Shown here piece after piece: positions 49,801 to 59,125 of a stretch of 64,000 bases of DNA. How positions within the stretch are numbered: the first letter of the stretch is position 1; every line of letters begins with the position of its first letter. The DNA is taken from contig CAJXUN010000010.1 of NCBI GenBank assembly GCA_913061475.1, positions 37,719-101,718 on the forward strand, written 5' to 3'. The DNA comes from an uncultured Colwellia sp. Its GTDB lineage: Bacteria; Pseudomonadota; Gammaproteobacteria; Enterobacterales; Alteromonadaceae. Under the pieces are notes generated by a model. That model was not told where the DNA came from. It worked only from the letters and a program-made list of their open reading frames with translations, and did no database searches. Position numbers and translations under genes: made by a program.

Positions 49801-51332
49801 TTGAAGATTTGGCGCAGCTGATTTTTGACTTAAAACAAGTGAATCCAAAAGCGATTATTTCAGTAAAACTTGTTTCTGGCCCTGGCGTGGGCACTATCGC
49901 CTCGGGTGTAGCAAAAGCTTACGCTGACTTCGTTACTATTTCTGGCTATGACGGCGGCACAGGCGCGAGTCCACTCACCTCAGTAAAATATGCCGGTTGC
50001 CCATGGGAGCTAGGTTTAGCAGAAGCACATCAATCGCTAGTCACCAATGGTTTACGACATAAAGTACGTTTACAAGTCGATGGCGGCTTAAAAACTGGTA
50101 TCGATATCGTTAAAGCCGCAATTTTAGGCGCTGAAAGCTTCGGTTTTGGAACTGCGCCTATGGTAACTCTGGGTTGTAAATTTCTCCGTATTTGTCACCT
50201 AAACAATTGTGCGACAGGTGTTGCGACCCAAGATGAAGTGCTGCGTGAACAGTTCTTTAAAGGCTTACCTGATCAAGTGATGAATTATTTTAAATTTATC
50301 GCTCAGGATGTACGAGAAATTCTAGCGCGTTTGGGGGTTGAAAGCTTAACCGCAATTATTGGTCGTACAGATTTATTGGTCGCTTTGCCGGGTATTACCG
50401 CTAAACAACAAAAATTAGATCTACGTCCTATTATTGCACCTGTGGTTGCTGGCGATGATACCGCATTGCATCAAACCACTAGCAATGAGCCTTTCGACAA
50501 AGGTGAGTTGAATCAGCGATTACTTGCACTTGCTGAAGATGCAATCGCCCACAGCACAGGTGGAGAGTATCGTTTAAATATTCAGAATACCGACCGTTCT
50601 GTAGGAGCTGCGTTGTCAGGTGAAATTGCCCGTCATCATGGCGATCAAGGCATGGCCGCAAGCCCTATTAAAGTGTCATTCAGTGGCACTGCAGGCCAAA
50701 GCTTCGGCGTTTGGAATGCGGGTGGTTTAGAAATGACCCTAACTGGCGATGCAAATGACTATGTTGGTAAAGGTATGGCAGGCGGAAAGTTAACCATTAA
50801 ACCGCCAAAAGGTGTGGAATACTTAAGTCACAAAACCATGATTATGGGTAATACTTGTTTGTACGGAGCCACCGGTGGCAAACTTTATGGGTGTGGCCGT
50901 GCGGGTGAGCGTTTTGCGGTACGAAACTCGGGATGTCAGGCGGTAATCGAAGGTACTGGTGATCACGCCTGTGAATATATGACCGGCGGTATAGTAACAA
51001 TTTTAGGTCAGGTGGGGGTTAACTTTGGTGCCGGTATGACCGGTGGTTTCGCTTATGTTTTAGATGAACAAGACGACTTAGCGATACGTCTAAATAATGA
51101 ATCCATTGAAATGTTAGCCATAGATAAACTTAATATTCACCAAGAGCATTTACGCGGTATTATCAACCAACACTTAGATGAAACTGGTAGTTTAAGAGCA
51201 GAAGAAATATTAGCTAATTTTTCGACTTACGCACCAATGTTTAAGTTGATTAAGCCAAAAGCTGTTGATGTGAAAACCTTATTAGGCCATCGCAGCCGTT
51301 CATCCGCAGAACTACGTGTTCAAGCGCAATAA
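46872..51332 (+). CDS. gltB: Glutamate synthase (NADPH) large chain
   Basis: Makes two glutamates from glutamine and 2-oxoglutarate with GltD. Order: a short 12-residue propeptide (E. coli has about 42), Ntn-type glutaminase with nucleophile Cys13 in DNCGFGLIAH, central domain, FMN-binding synthase domain (about 830-1200: GGEDERRYG, AQGAKPGEGGQLPGDKV, SGYDGGTGASPLTSVKYAG), the 3Fe-4S cysteines in CKFLRICHLNNCATGVATQ, and the C-terminal GXGXG-type beta-helix. 1486 residues, in line with E. coli. 27 bases precede gltD. Confidence 0.98.
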   Translation: MQLYDHTFQKDNCGFGLIAHQHGEKSHKLVKTAIHALDRMQHRGGIAADGKTGDGCGLLMQKPDSFFRAVAEENNWQLGRKYAVGMIFLNPDPIKANASKKILEEELARETLTLVGWRVVPTDTSTLGEIAKGNLPSIEQVFVDAPSGWRNRDLERRLYMARRRAEKRISDDRFYVASLSCLVTIYKGLMMPVDLPNFYLDLADIRMQTAICLFHQRFSTNTSPQWHLAQPFRYLAHNGEINTIKGNRQWSRARTHGFKSPLLPDLQDAAPFVNESGSDSSSLDNMLELFLAGGMDLYRGMRLLMPPAWQNSPLMDDDLKAFYEFNSMHMEPWDGPAGVVVTNGRHVACNLDRNGLRPARYVITRDGFITLASEVGIWDYGEDEVVEKGRVGPGEMLAIDTYTGKIFNSNAIDNELKIRHPYRQWLDNNIRRLIPFDKLDASLIGQRVFNDQEIAQYHKMFNYSYEEIHQVVKTLAENGQEATGSMGDDTPMAVLSSQPRSLYDYFRQQFAQVTNPPIDPLRERYVMSLGTCIGREHNVFNETTGHADRILFATPVLMYTGLKQLRELDPEHYRSDTLTLNYDQDEGLEAAVLRLCDEAETLVRDKNTVILILSDRQIHQGMLPIPAAMAVGAVQKRLVDKQLRCDSNIIVETASVRDSHQFAVLFGLGATAIYPFLAYETIEQLVEQKQIDLTARQAVVNYREGINKGLLKILSKMGISTIASYRCAGLFEVIGLNSNIMELCFPDLPSRIQGADFSDIEQDNINLARKAFMPHKKMSHGGLLKYVHGGEYHAYNPDVVSTLQTAVRSGDYSDYRIFADHVNNRPAAALRDLLAFRDDQTAIDISTVEPEAELFKRFDSAAMSIGALSPEAHEALAIAMNRLGGFSNSGEGGEDERRYGTVKNSRIKQIASGRFGVTPHYLVNADVLQIKVAQGAKPGEGGQLPGDKVTPLIAKLRFSVPGVTLISPPPHHDIYSIEDLAQLIFDLKQVNPKAIISVKLVSGPGVGTIASGVAKAYADFVTISGYDGGTGASPLTSVKYAGCPWELGLAEAHQSLVTNGLRHKVRLQVDGGLKTGIDIVKAAILGAESFGFGTAPMVTLGCKFLRICHLNNCATGVATQDEVLREQFFKGLPDQVMNYFKFIAQDVREILARLGVESLTAIIGRTDLLVALPGITAKQQKLDLRPIIAPVVAGDDTALHQTTSNEPFDKGELNQRLLALAEDAIAHSTGGEYRLNIQNTDRSVGAALSGEIARHHGDQGMAASPIKVSFSGTAGQSFGVWNAGGLEMTLTGDANDYVGKGMAGGKLTIKPPKGVEYLSHKTMIMGNTCLYGATGGKLYGCGRAGERFAVRNSGCQAVIEGTGDHACEYMTGGIVTILGQVGVNFGAGMTGGFAYVLDEQDDLAIRLNNESIEMLAIDKLNIHQEHLRGIINQHLDETGSLRAEEILANFSTYAPMFKLIKPKAVDVKTLLGHRSRSSAELRVQAQ

Positions 51333-51356
51333 TCAGAGCACAAGTGGAGTAACTAA

Positions 51357-52808
<1,452 letters not shown>

Positions 52809-52811
52809 AGG

Positions 52812-53050
52812 TAGCTAACCTCAACTTGGGTTACTGGACTTTATAATCATTTGATTTATAAAGTTATTGGCTAAATTATTAATTATGTATTTTTCAGTGA
52901 TAGATTAACAAAGCCTCAATGATGAAATTTAAGTGTTTAACAAGGCATTTTTACAAACTAATAGCGAGCTATTGGGCGTGAAAATAACGCTGTTAGGTGC
53001 TTAAATAGTATTATTGAGTAAAGTAGCTTAACCGGAGTTGAGGTTAGTTA
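52812..53050. mobile_element. MITE-like element, 239 bp, behind gltD
   Basis: The ends form imperfect terminal inverted repeats of 22 bases with three mismatches (52812-52833 and 53029-53050; core CTAACCTCAACT is perfect). A 9-bp inner palindrome (ACTTTATAA/TTATAAAGT, 52838-52864) lies near the left end. No reading frame. Size, terminal repeats and lack of coding fit a non-autonomous miniature element. TA steps at both ends could be target-site remnants. Family not identified. Confidence 0.5.
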
Positions 53051-53052
53051 GT

Positions 53053-53093
53053 ATCACTTTAAAATACCGTTAACATTGTTATTTTAAAGTGAT
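53053..53093. repeat. 14-bp inverted repeat between gltD and the GGDEF gene
   Basis: ATCACTTTAAAATA (53053-53066) and its exact complement (53080-53093) flank 13 bases. It lies directly after the MITE-like element and between convergent genes, so it may act as a weak terminator, although the stem is AT-rich. Confidence 0.6.
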
Positions 53094-53165
53094 TATTATT
53101 AAAAAGCTTTGTTTAGGAAACATCGTAAAACAGTACTACCGCGAATGGCCTTACACTGATTTATA

Positions 53166-55355
53166 TTAAGTTAATTGCTTAATTGATAATTGGTTACGGC
53201 CATTATCTTTTGCCTGATATAACTGCTCATCCGCAAGCTTAATCCAATCCCCGATATTTTCAGATAATGCCGCGTTGGCTGCGATAGCGCCAATGGATAT
53301 GGTAATGCCAATAAAGTGGTGCGCATCGTATGGAAAACAATGGTGAGCTATTTCTAGACGTAATTCGTCAAGTTTTTTCAACACACCATTCTGTTCATCA
53401 TGTTGAACAACAATAATAAACTCCTCACCGCCAAACCGCGCAACAATATCACTACGACGATCAAACTTGCATTTCATTAATTCGCCAACATAAGTTAAGC
53501 AGTTGTCACCAATCAAATGACCATATTCATCATTAAGTTTTTTAAAGTGATCAAGATCTAACATCGCAACCACCATTGAAGCATTATTTCTTGACAATAT
53601 AGCTTGTAGCTCACTAAATTTATTTTCTAAGTATCGACGATTATATAAACCGGTTAAGCTGTCTTTATTAGCTAATTCTTTCAGGTTTTTATTTGCCTCA
53701 TTTAATTCTTTAGTGCGTTTTTCAACTTTTTCTTCCAAGACAACCTGCTGTCTGAGTAATGCAGTTTGTGACTGCTGTAATTTATCATATAAACTCAAAA
53801 ACTCAGTTGGGGCATCATAAGGAATAGGCTTGTAGCTCTTCTTACCATCGCCATGCGCAAGTTCATTGAGTACAAATGCCAATGGTCGACTTAAAGTGCT
53901 AGAAAATTGATTCGCTAATAAGATGACAAAAATAAAAATTACAGACAATGACATGAAAATAGTTAAGTATTGCTGTTCAATCAACTGTAAAATCTGTCCA
54001 TGTTCAATTAAAGCAAAGACTTTCCAACCATTACTGAGCTCTATTTGACGATATAAATATCGTTTTTTATTCGCACCATAGGTGTCAATCATTATCAACT
54101 TATGCTGTAAATTTGATTTCTCAAAAGAAAAATCAAATTTAGTTAGCGTTGTTAGTGCTAAACTCGATTCAGCATAAATAACATTGTCATTTTCATCCGT
54201 TAAAACCAGATCTATTTCACGATCATTCATCGCATCACGATTAACTTTTTCAAACATATTGAGGTTTAAAGAACCCTCAACAATTCCCGTTGGGTTTTTA
54301 CTATTTTGCCCATAAATAGGGGCACTTATCGCCACAATAGGGTCAGAACCAAAACCTCTACCAAGAAAAACGGGGGAAACATAAAGTGACTGATGAAAAA
54401 ATGCTTGAATAAAATAAGAGCGATCTGCCAAAGTAAACCCTGTTGGGGGTAAACTTTCCATTAAAGCGCGAGGTGATGACGTCACCACCGTTGCGTCTTG
54501 ATCAGCAACTAGCATCGTCAGAAAGCCAGGATAAAGTTCATGCACTTTGAATAAAGCATCATCGTAATTACTTGGCTCAATAATAGATAATTGATTGGCT
54601 ATCTGCGCAATAGCTTTTTTGTGTTCCTCGACATGATTCTCAATAATTCGAGCTAAATATTGGCTACTAATATTCAACTTGTCTTCAAATTGCTGATCTT
54701 GTATCTCATTCAAGCTACGACTCAATAATAAACAAACACCAACAACAAAAAATGCTGACATGATCCACAAAATATAGTGTAAATATTGCTTAAGGTTTTT
54801 CACTAATGGTGGTTGTTGCGACTTGACCCAACCACTTAATTTATCACTGAAAATAAAAATTAATATAACAGCTAAGCTAGTATAAAAAATTGCGTTAATA
54901 CTTTGTTTAAAAAATGAGAAAAGTAAATAGTCCTGAGCATCTGCGTTGGTAAACCATATGATTGCTGCCGTCAGCGGCATACCAATAATTAGCCAATACA
55001 AAAAGTCAGCGGTTGGCAAGTACCAGCCACGGCCACGCAGAAAAGCAACAAAGAGCGCTTCTAAGCCAAAAGTTAGAAAACCAAACGGGTGCCCCCAAAT
55101 CAGCAATAGTGGTGAAACACAAATTAATGCACTTAATAACGTTAATACTGGGCGTAGGTAGGCTGCAGCAATAATAAAGGCTAAGTTACCAATAATTAAA
55201 GTTATATTGTATGCAAGTTCAATCGGAAAACTATTAAGAACAGCGCCTAACAACCCTAAAATCAAAGCAAAGAGAATAGATTTACTTTGGCTAGGTTTTG
55301 TCTCAACAATGTCGTCATTAAGCTTTAAAGCTGTCTTAATTGGCGAGATAGCCAT
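53166..55355 (-). CDS. Membrane Cache-GGDEF diguanylate cyclase
   Basis: 729 residues. N-terminal block of five to six hydrophobic helices (about 25-175) resembling a MASE-type membrane sensor, a further membrane helix (about 190-212), a periplasmic double-Cache-like domain (about 225-450, with LADRSYFIQAFFHQSLYVSPVFLGRG), another helix (about 460-480), a HAMP-like or coiled-coil linker, and a GGDEF domain. The active site is GGEEF at 642-646, and RRSD at 633-636 is a standard inhibitory site, so it should make c-di-GMP with product inhibition. Signal unknown. Transcribed alone. Confidence 0.9.
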   Translation of the reverse strand: MAISPIKTALKLNDDIVETKPSQSKSILFALILGLLGAVLNSFPIELAYNITLIIGNLAFIIAAAYLRPVLTLLSALICVSPLLLIWGHPFGFLTFGLEALFVAFLRGRGWYLPTADFLYWLIIGMPLTAAIIWFTNADAQDYLLFSFFKQSINAIFYTSLAVILIFIFSDKLSGWVKSQQPPLVKNLKQYLHYILWIMSAFFVVGVCLLLSRSLNEIQDQQFEDKLNISSQYLARIIENHVEEHKKAIAQIANQLSIIEPSNYDDALFKVHELYPGFLTMLVADQDATVVTSSPRALMESLPPTGFTLADRSYFIQAFFHQSLYVSPVFLGRGFGSDPIVAISAPIYGQNSKNPTGIVEGSLNLNMFEKVNRDAMNDREIDLVLTDENDNVIYAESSLALTTLTKFDFSFEKSNLQHKLIMIDTYGANKKRYLYRQIELSNGWKVFALIEHGQILQLIEQQYLTIFMSLSVIFIFVILLANQFSSTLSRPLAFVLNELAHGDGKKSYKPIPYDAPTEFLSLYDKLQQSQTALLRQQVVLEEKVEKRTKELNEANKNLKELANKDSLTGLYNRRYLENKFSELQAILSRNNASMVVAMLDLDHFKKLNDEYGHLIGDNCLTYVGELMKCKFDRRSDIVARFGGEEFIIVVQHDEQNGVLKKLDELRLEIAHHCFPYDAHHFIGITISIGAIAANAALSENIGDWIKLADEQLYQAKDNGRNQLSIKQLT

Positions 55356-55556
55356 GTATAATTACCACTTCAATCGTTTATAAATTGCTAAGATTAAAAC
55401 TGCTTAAAAAGGAAATGTGTTCTGAGGCAGTAAAGTGCTTTACCAACTCTGAACATAATTACTACGTTCAGCAATATCCATATATTGATTGTACAGCTAA
55501 AGTTTACACATAATAGTTAACAATATCTGCTATTAAACTATACTGCATCAAATGCA

Positions 55557-55586
55557 AAAGCCCTGTCAATATTATTGCAGGGCTTT
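55557..55586 (-). terminator. Terminator of fabY
   Basis: Stem AAAGCCCTG with CAGGGCTTT around a 12-base loop. On the minus strand the stem ends in TTTT, 38 bases past the fabY stop. Confidence 0.75.
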
Positions 55587-55624
55587 AAAGAATAACCTAA
55601 CGCTGATGTGCTATAAAATTTGGT

Positions 55625-57520
55625 TTAAACCATATCGCTAAATGGGTTCTTTGTGGGCAGTAGTATTTTATTAGCAAAACCGGTAACACTAATATCCTGA
55701 TCCGTTAACGAAACATCATCATCAGTCAAAGTACCATCACCAAAACGGTAAATAATCTGAAAATCTCCATGATCAGCTTGGGTTTGATAGTTCACTCTGG
55801 CTTGCTCGACAGCAACTGACTTATCTCTATAACTTTGAATAGCCTCACTACCATGTCGCTTTTCCATCATCGATAAGGTTACCGCAGGAGAGAATAAAGT
55901 CGCCGTTGCATTATTGCCACCAAAGCCTTTTGAGTTGATAAAGGCAATATCCATCGCTGGGCAATCCCAATGTTGGGTGGCAATATTTAAACGCTCGTTA
56001 TAAACATCATCAGCAACTTTATCAATCGTTGTAATACCTGGCATAATGTTATGAGCAAAGATACCTAACGCCATAGCAACCTGATCGCCACTTGCAGGAC
56101 CAATCGTATGACCAACAAATGCTTTTGGCGCAGCGACTGGCCAATTATTAATATCAAAGCTTTTGGCAACACGATCATAAATCAATGACTCTGTAACACG
56201 GTTTTGCGGCGTACTAGAGCCATGGGCTAAGATAAAACTACGTTGCTGAACAGATTCTGCACCGACAATAGATTTAGCCAGTGAAACTGATTTAGCCATA
56301 GTAATGTAATTACCCGGGCCCGGTGCAGTAATCGACTTTTTAATGCCATCGGCATTGGTATAAACGTCAGCAACTGAACCTAAAACATTCGCACCAAGTT
56401 CAATCGCTAAGGCGTCATCCATTAGAATAATAAATTGCGCCGCTTCACCAATAGTAAAACCGCAGTTATCGCCAAATGGACGGCTGGTACGACGATGATC
56501 GGCAACACCATTACCATCTATCTTTTTCAAACCTTCTTCATTGGCAAGTGCACTCATATTACCAAAGCCTTCAACAACTTCTGGCGTAATTGCGCAATCA
56601 TTACTACCAACAATCGCTAGGCGTATGCGACCGGCTTGAATATCCTGTACGGCAGCCTTTAAGTTATATAAAAATGTTGCACAAGCACCGGTAGAGGTAA
56701 AGGTGGTACCTACATTGCCGGTAACATAGGCGTTAACAAAATCAGTCGGCATAGTATTCAAGCCAAGTGCTAAGTTTTTTGTAGATACCCGCTCGCCTTT
56801 GAGGCGGCTTTGCATCATACCACCAACCCCTTCGGCTTGCGTTTGGCCAAACACAGACGCTGAATAAGTGCCAATTTCGTCTGGGCTAATTTTATCGACA
56901 ATTTCATTCCAACTATAACCGGTCGAATGAATAGCATCGGCAGCACCAAAAATAGTGGCTTGCAAACCGCGTGGTTGATAACGACTGTTATATAAACTTG
57001 CTGGTTTAAAGCCGGTAGGAAATTGTCCTGCCGCCTTAATAGGGTTATCACGTGTTGAATCAAGTTTCACTTCGACTTCGCCGGCAATATCAACACGAAC
57101 ACGCTTATCTTCTAATTCGGTAATTTTCCATGTTCTTGGTAATGGGCTCGGTAAGTCGCGGGCACGTGTTTCAAAGCTTATGCCCTGTTCGCCGGCATCC
57201 ATGGTTAATTTTTGCTGCCACGGAGTTGCATCAGGATCAAAGTGTTCATGTTCAATTTTACGGATCAAGGTGCCGGCTAATATTGCTGCACCGAAACGTT
57301 GTTCAACATCAGATTTGGCAACAACCTTGCCGTCGCCATCCACTAACTTGCCATCTTGGCTGGTTAATAAATTCATTAACGTCGCAAGACCAACAAAAGT
57401 TTCTTGGCGAGCTTCAGCATTTAATTTATCGATAACAATACGGCGAAAGCCTTGATGAAATGATGTTCTACCTGCGGCGTTAATGCCGCCCATGCCAACT
57501 ATAATCGGTAACGCAGTCAT
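55625..57520 (-). CDS. fabY: FabY-type beta-ketoacyl-ACP synthase
   Basis: Large ketoacyl synthase of the kind that starts fatty-acid synthesis in Pseudomonas aeruginosa (FabY, about 634 residues), condensing acetyl-CoA with malonyl-ACP. The 631-residue protein has the thiolase-fold catalytic set Cys280 (TGACATFLYNL), His433 (LAHGSSTPQNRVTES) and His471 (VGHTIGPASGDQ), plus the family start VGMGGINAAGRTSFHQGF and end PFSDMV. The ATG at 57520 is chosen over an upstream TTG because it matches FabY. Divergent from the AraC-type regulator. Confidence 0.88.
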   Translation of the reverse strand: MTALPIIVGMGGINAAGRTSFHQGFRRIVIDKLNAEARQETFVGLATLMNLLTSQDGKLVDGDGKVVAKSDVEQRFGAAILAGTLIRKIEHEHFDPDATPWQQKLTMDAGEQGISFETRARDLPSPLPRTWKITELEDKRVRVDIAGEVEVKLDSTRDNPIKAAGQFPTGFKPASLYNSRYQPRGLQATIFGAADAIHSTGYSWNEIVDKISPDEIGTYSASVFGQTQAEGVGGMMQSRLKGERVSTKNLALGLNTMPTDFVNAYVTGNVGTTFTSTGACATFLYNLKAAVQDIQAGRIRLAIVGSNDCAITPEVVEGFGNMSALANEEGLKKIDGNGVADHRRTSRPFGDNCGFTIGEAAQFIILMDDALAIELGANVLGSVADVYTNADGIKKSITAPGPGNYITMAKSVSLAKSIVGAESVQQRSFILAHGSSTPQNRVTESLIYDRVAKSFDINNWPVAAPKAFVGHTIGPASGDQVAMALGIFAHNIMPGITTIDKVADDVYNERLNIATQHWDCPAMDIAFINSKGFGGNNATATLFSPAVTLSMMEKRHGSEAIQSYRDKSVAVEQARVNYQTQADHGDFQIIYRFGDGTLTDDDVSLTDQDISVTGFANKILLPTKNPFSDMV

Positions 57521-57597
57521 GAAAAATCTCTTTAAATTCAAACTAAATATTTATATTGTCCAGTGTAAGAGTTACGGTTAACAAATAATATTCATTT

Positions 57598-57628
57598 ATA
57601 GCCAAAAAATATGGCAAAATAGCCAAAA
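57598..57628. promoter_or_regulatory. Candidate AraC-type operator, 21-bp direct repeats
   Basis: ATAGCCAAAA occurs at 57598-57607 and 57619-57628, exactly 21 bases apart, in the 135-bp divergent region of fabY and the GlxA-like gene. A related ATGGCAAAAT lies between. Two direct half-sites two helical turns apart are typical of AraC-family operators. Confidence 0.55.
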
Positions 57629-57655
57629 GTACCTAAATAGATAATTTTGATAGCA

Positions 57656-58675
57656 ATGAAAGCCAAATTAAAACGCAATAAAGACAAAACGATTAACGTT
57701 GCGCTGCTGCTTTATGATCATATGTTAGCAACTAGTGTCAGCCTGCCGGTTGAAATGCTGCGCGCTGGCGAAGCCGTTGCTTTGCAGGAAAATCGTCAGG
57801 CTCCGCGTTTATCAATTCAAATGGTTGCCGAAAGCATTAAACCCATCTCCACCCGTGCTTTAATTAAATTGCTACCCGATACTGACATTGAGCATGCACA
57901 GCATCCTGATTTTGCCTTTATTCCCAGTTTGTGGCGCAACCCTAGACCAACAATCGCCAAGCAACCTAAAATGCTCAAGTGGCTAAGTGATACATGGCAA
58001 CAAGGCACAACCTTGATTGGTGGTGGTACTGGTGTTTGTTTGATGGCGGAAGCGGGTATTTTAGATCATCACCCAGCGACAACCCATTGGCATTATGTTG
58101 AGCAATTTAAACGTGATTATCCAAAAGTAGATTTAAAACCAGATTTTTTTATTACACAATCTGAACGTACTTACTGTGCAGCTAGCCTAAACGCCCTCGC
58201 CGACATTGTCGTACATATTATTTTTCAAGTTTATGGTCAAAATGCTGCCCAGCAGGTAGAGCGAAACTTTTCCCATGAAATTAGAAAACCTTATGAAGAA
58301 CAGCGCTATTTGGAAGGTGCGGTTGATCGCCATCCCGACGAATTAATCAGCCAAATTCAGTTTTGGCTAAAAACTAACTTAAGCTCAACCTTAACCCTAA
58401 ATGAAATCGCACAGCAATTTGGTATCAGCCAGCGTTCATTTACCCGTCGATTTAAAATCGCCACCGGTGTCAATGCCGCGCAGTATTGGCAAAAATTAAA
58501 AATAGAAACAGCAAAAGAATTATTGGCCGCCAGTAATTTATCAATCCAAGAAGTGGCTTTTCAAGTGGGCTATCAAGACCAAGCAAACTTTACCCGCTTG
58601 TTTAAAAAAATACTCAACTTAACGCCAAAAGCTTATCGCGCCATGGTGAGAAAAAAGCTCTTTAGCAATGATTAG
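57656..58675 (+). CDS. GlxA-family transcriptional regulator (DJ-1/PfpI + AraC HTH)
   Basis: 339 residues. N-terminal DJ-1/PfpI-like domain (about 15-200) with the GTGVCLMAEAGILDHHPATTHW motif, then an AraC-type double helix-turn-helix (about 235-330: LTLNEIAQQFGISQRSFTRRFK and LSIQEVAFQVGYQDQANFTRLFKK). The ATG at 57656 is taken; a TTG three codons upstream is possible. It is divergent from fabY, so control of fabY and itself is the simplest inference. Ligand unknown. Confidence 0.88.
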   Translation: MKAKLKRNKDKTINVALLLYDHMLATSVSLPVEMLRAGEAVALQENRQAPRLSIQMVAESIKPISTRALIKLLPDTDIEHAQHPDFAFIPSLWRNPRPTIAKQPKMLKWLSDTWQQGTTLIGGGTGVCLMAEAGILDHHPATTHWHYVEQFKRDYPKVDLKPDFFITQSERTYCAASLNALADIVVHIIFQVYGQNAAQQVERNFSHEIRKPYEEQRYLEGAVDRHPDELISQIQFWLKTNLSSTLTLNEIAQQFGISQRSFTRRFKIATGVNAAQYWQKLKIETAKELLAASNLSIQEVAFQVGYQDQANFTRLFKKILNLTPKAYRAMVRKKLFSND

Positions 58676-58686
58676 CTATTAATTGA

Positions 58687-58998
58687 CTATGCACAAAATT
58701 CGCTGTGCAAAAAACTAATCAATTTCACCACTGAAGGATTGGCGATACTGTAATAGATGGTTTGTGATTCTCGACGAGTTTTGACTAAACCATCTTGGCG
58801 TAATCTCGCTAAATGCTGCGATAGACTGGACTGGCTTAACTCGATAAAGTTATTAAGCGCAGTGACTGACAGTTCTTTTTCGCCTAAATGACATAATATT
58901 AATAATCTATGTTCATTGCTCATCGCTTTCAATAAATCTGCCGCCTGCGAAGCATTCTCACGCATGTCTTTAATATTAATATCTGCTAACTCGGCCAT
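58687..58998 (-). CDS. ArsR-family regulator with two-cysteine (BigR/SqrR-like) sensor
   Basis: 103-residue winged-helix repressor: MSNEHRLLILCHLGEKELSV, recognition region LSQSSLSQHLARLRQDGLVKTRRESQTIYYSI. Metal-site CVC of classic ArsR is absent; instead Cys36 and Cys102 match the paired cysteines of BigR/SqrR/YgaV, which form a disulfide or tetrasulfide with reactive sulfur. It is divergent from the MMPL operon and ends near the AraC gene. Repression of that operon is inferred. Confidence 0.88.
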   Translation of the reverse strand: MAELADINIKDMRENASQAADLLKAMSNEHRLLILCHLGEKELSVTALNNFIELSQSSLSQHLARLRQDGLVKTRRESQTIYYSIANPSVVKLISFLHSEFCA

Positions 58999-59067
58999 TT
59001 ATTACTCTCATGCTTATTATCGTATTATTACCAGAAATCATTTCTAGTTGGATCTTACATTAGATAC

Positions 59068-59102
59068 TGCTAATATAAAAGTATATTACAACTTGCTAAT
59101 AT
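59068..59102. promoter_or_regulatory. Candidate ArsR-type operator of the MMPL operon
   Basis: TAATAT at 59071-59076 and ATATTA at 59083-59088 form a palindrome with 6-bp spacer; TGCTAATAT at 59068-59076 recurs at 59094-59102. It lies in the 127-bp divergent region just upstream of the permease start. AT-rich palindromes of this form are common for BigR-like repressors. Confidence 0.5.
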
Positions 59103-59125
59103 AGATAACACTTCAAGGAAGCATT

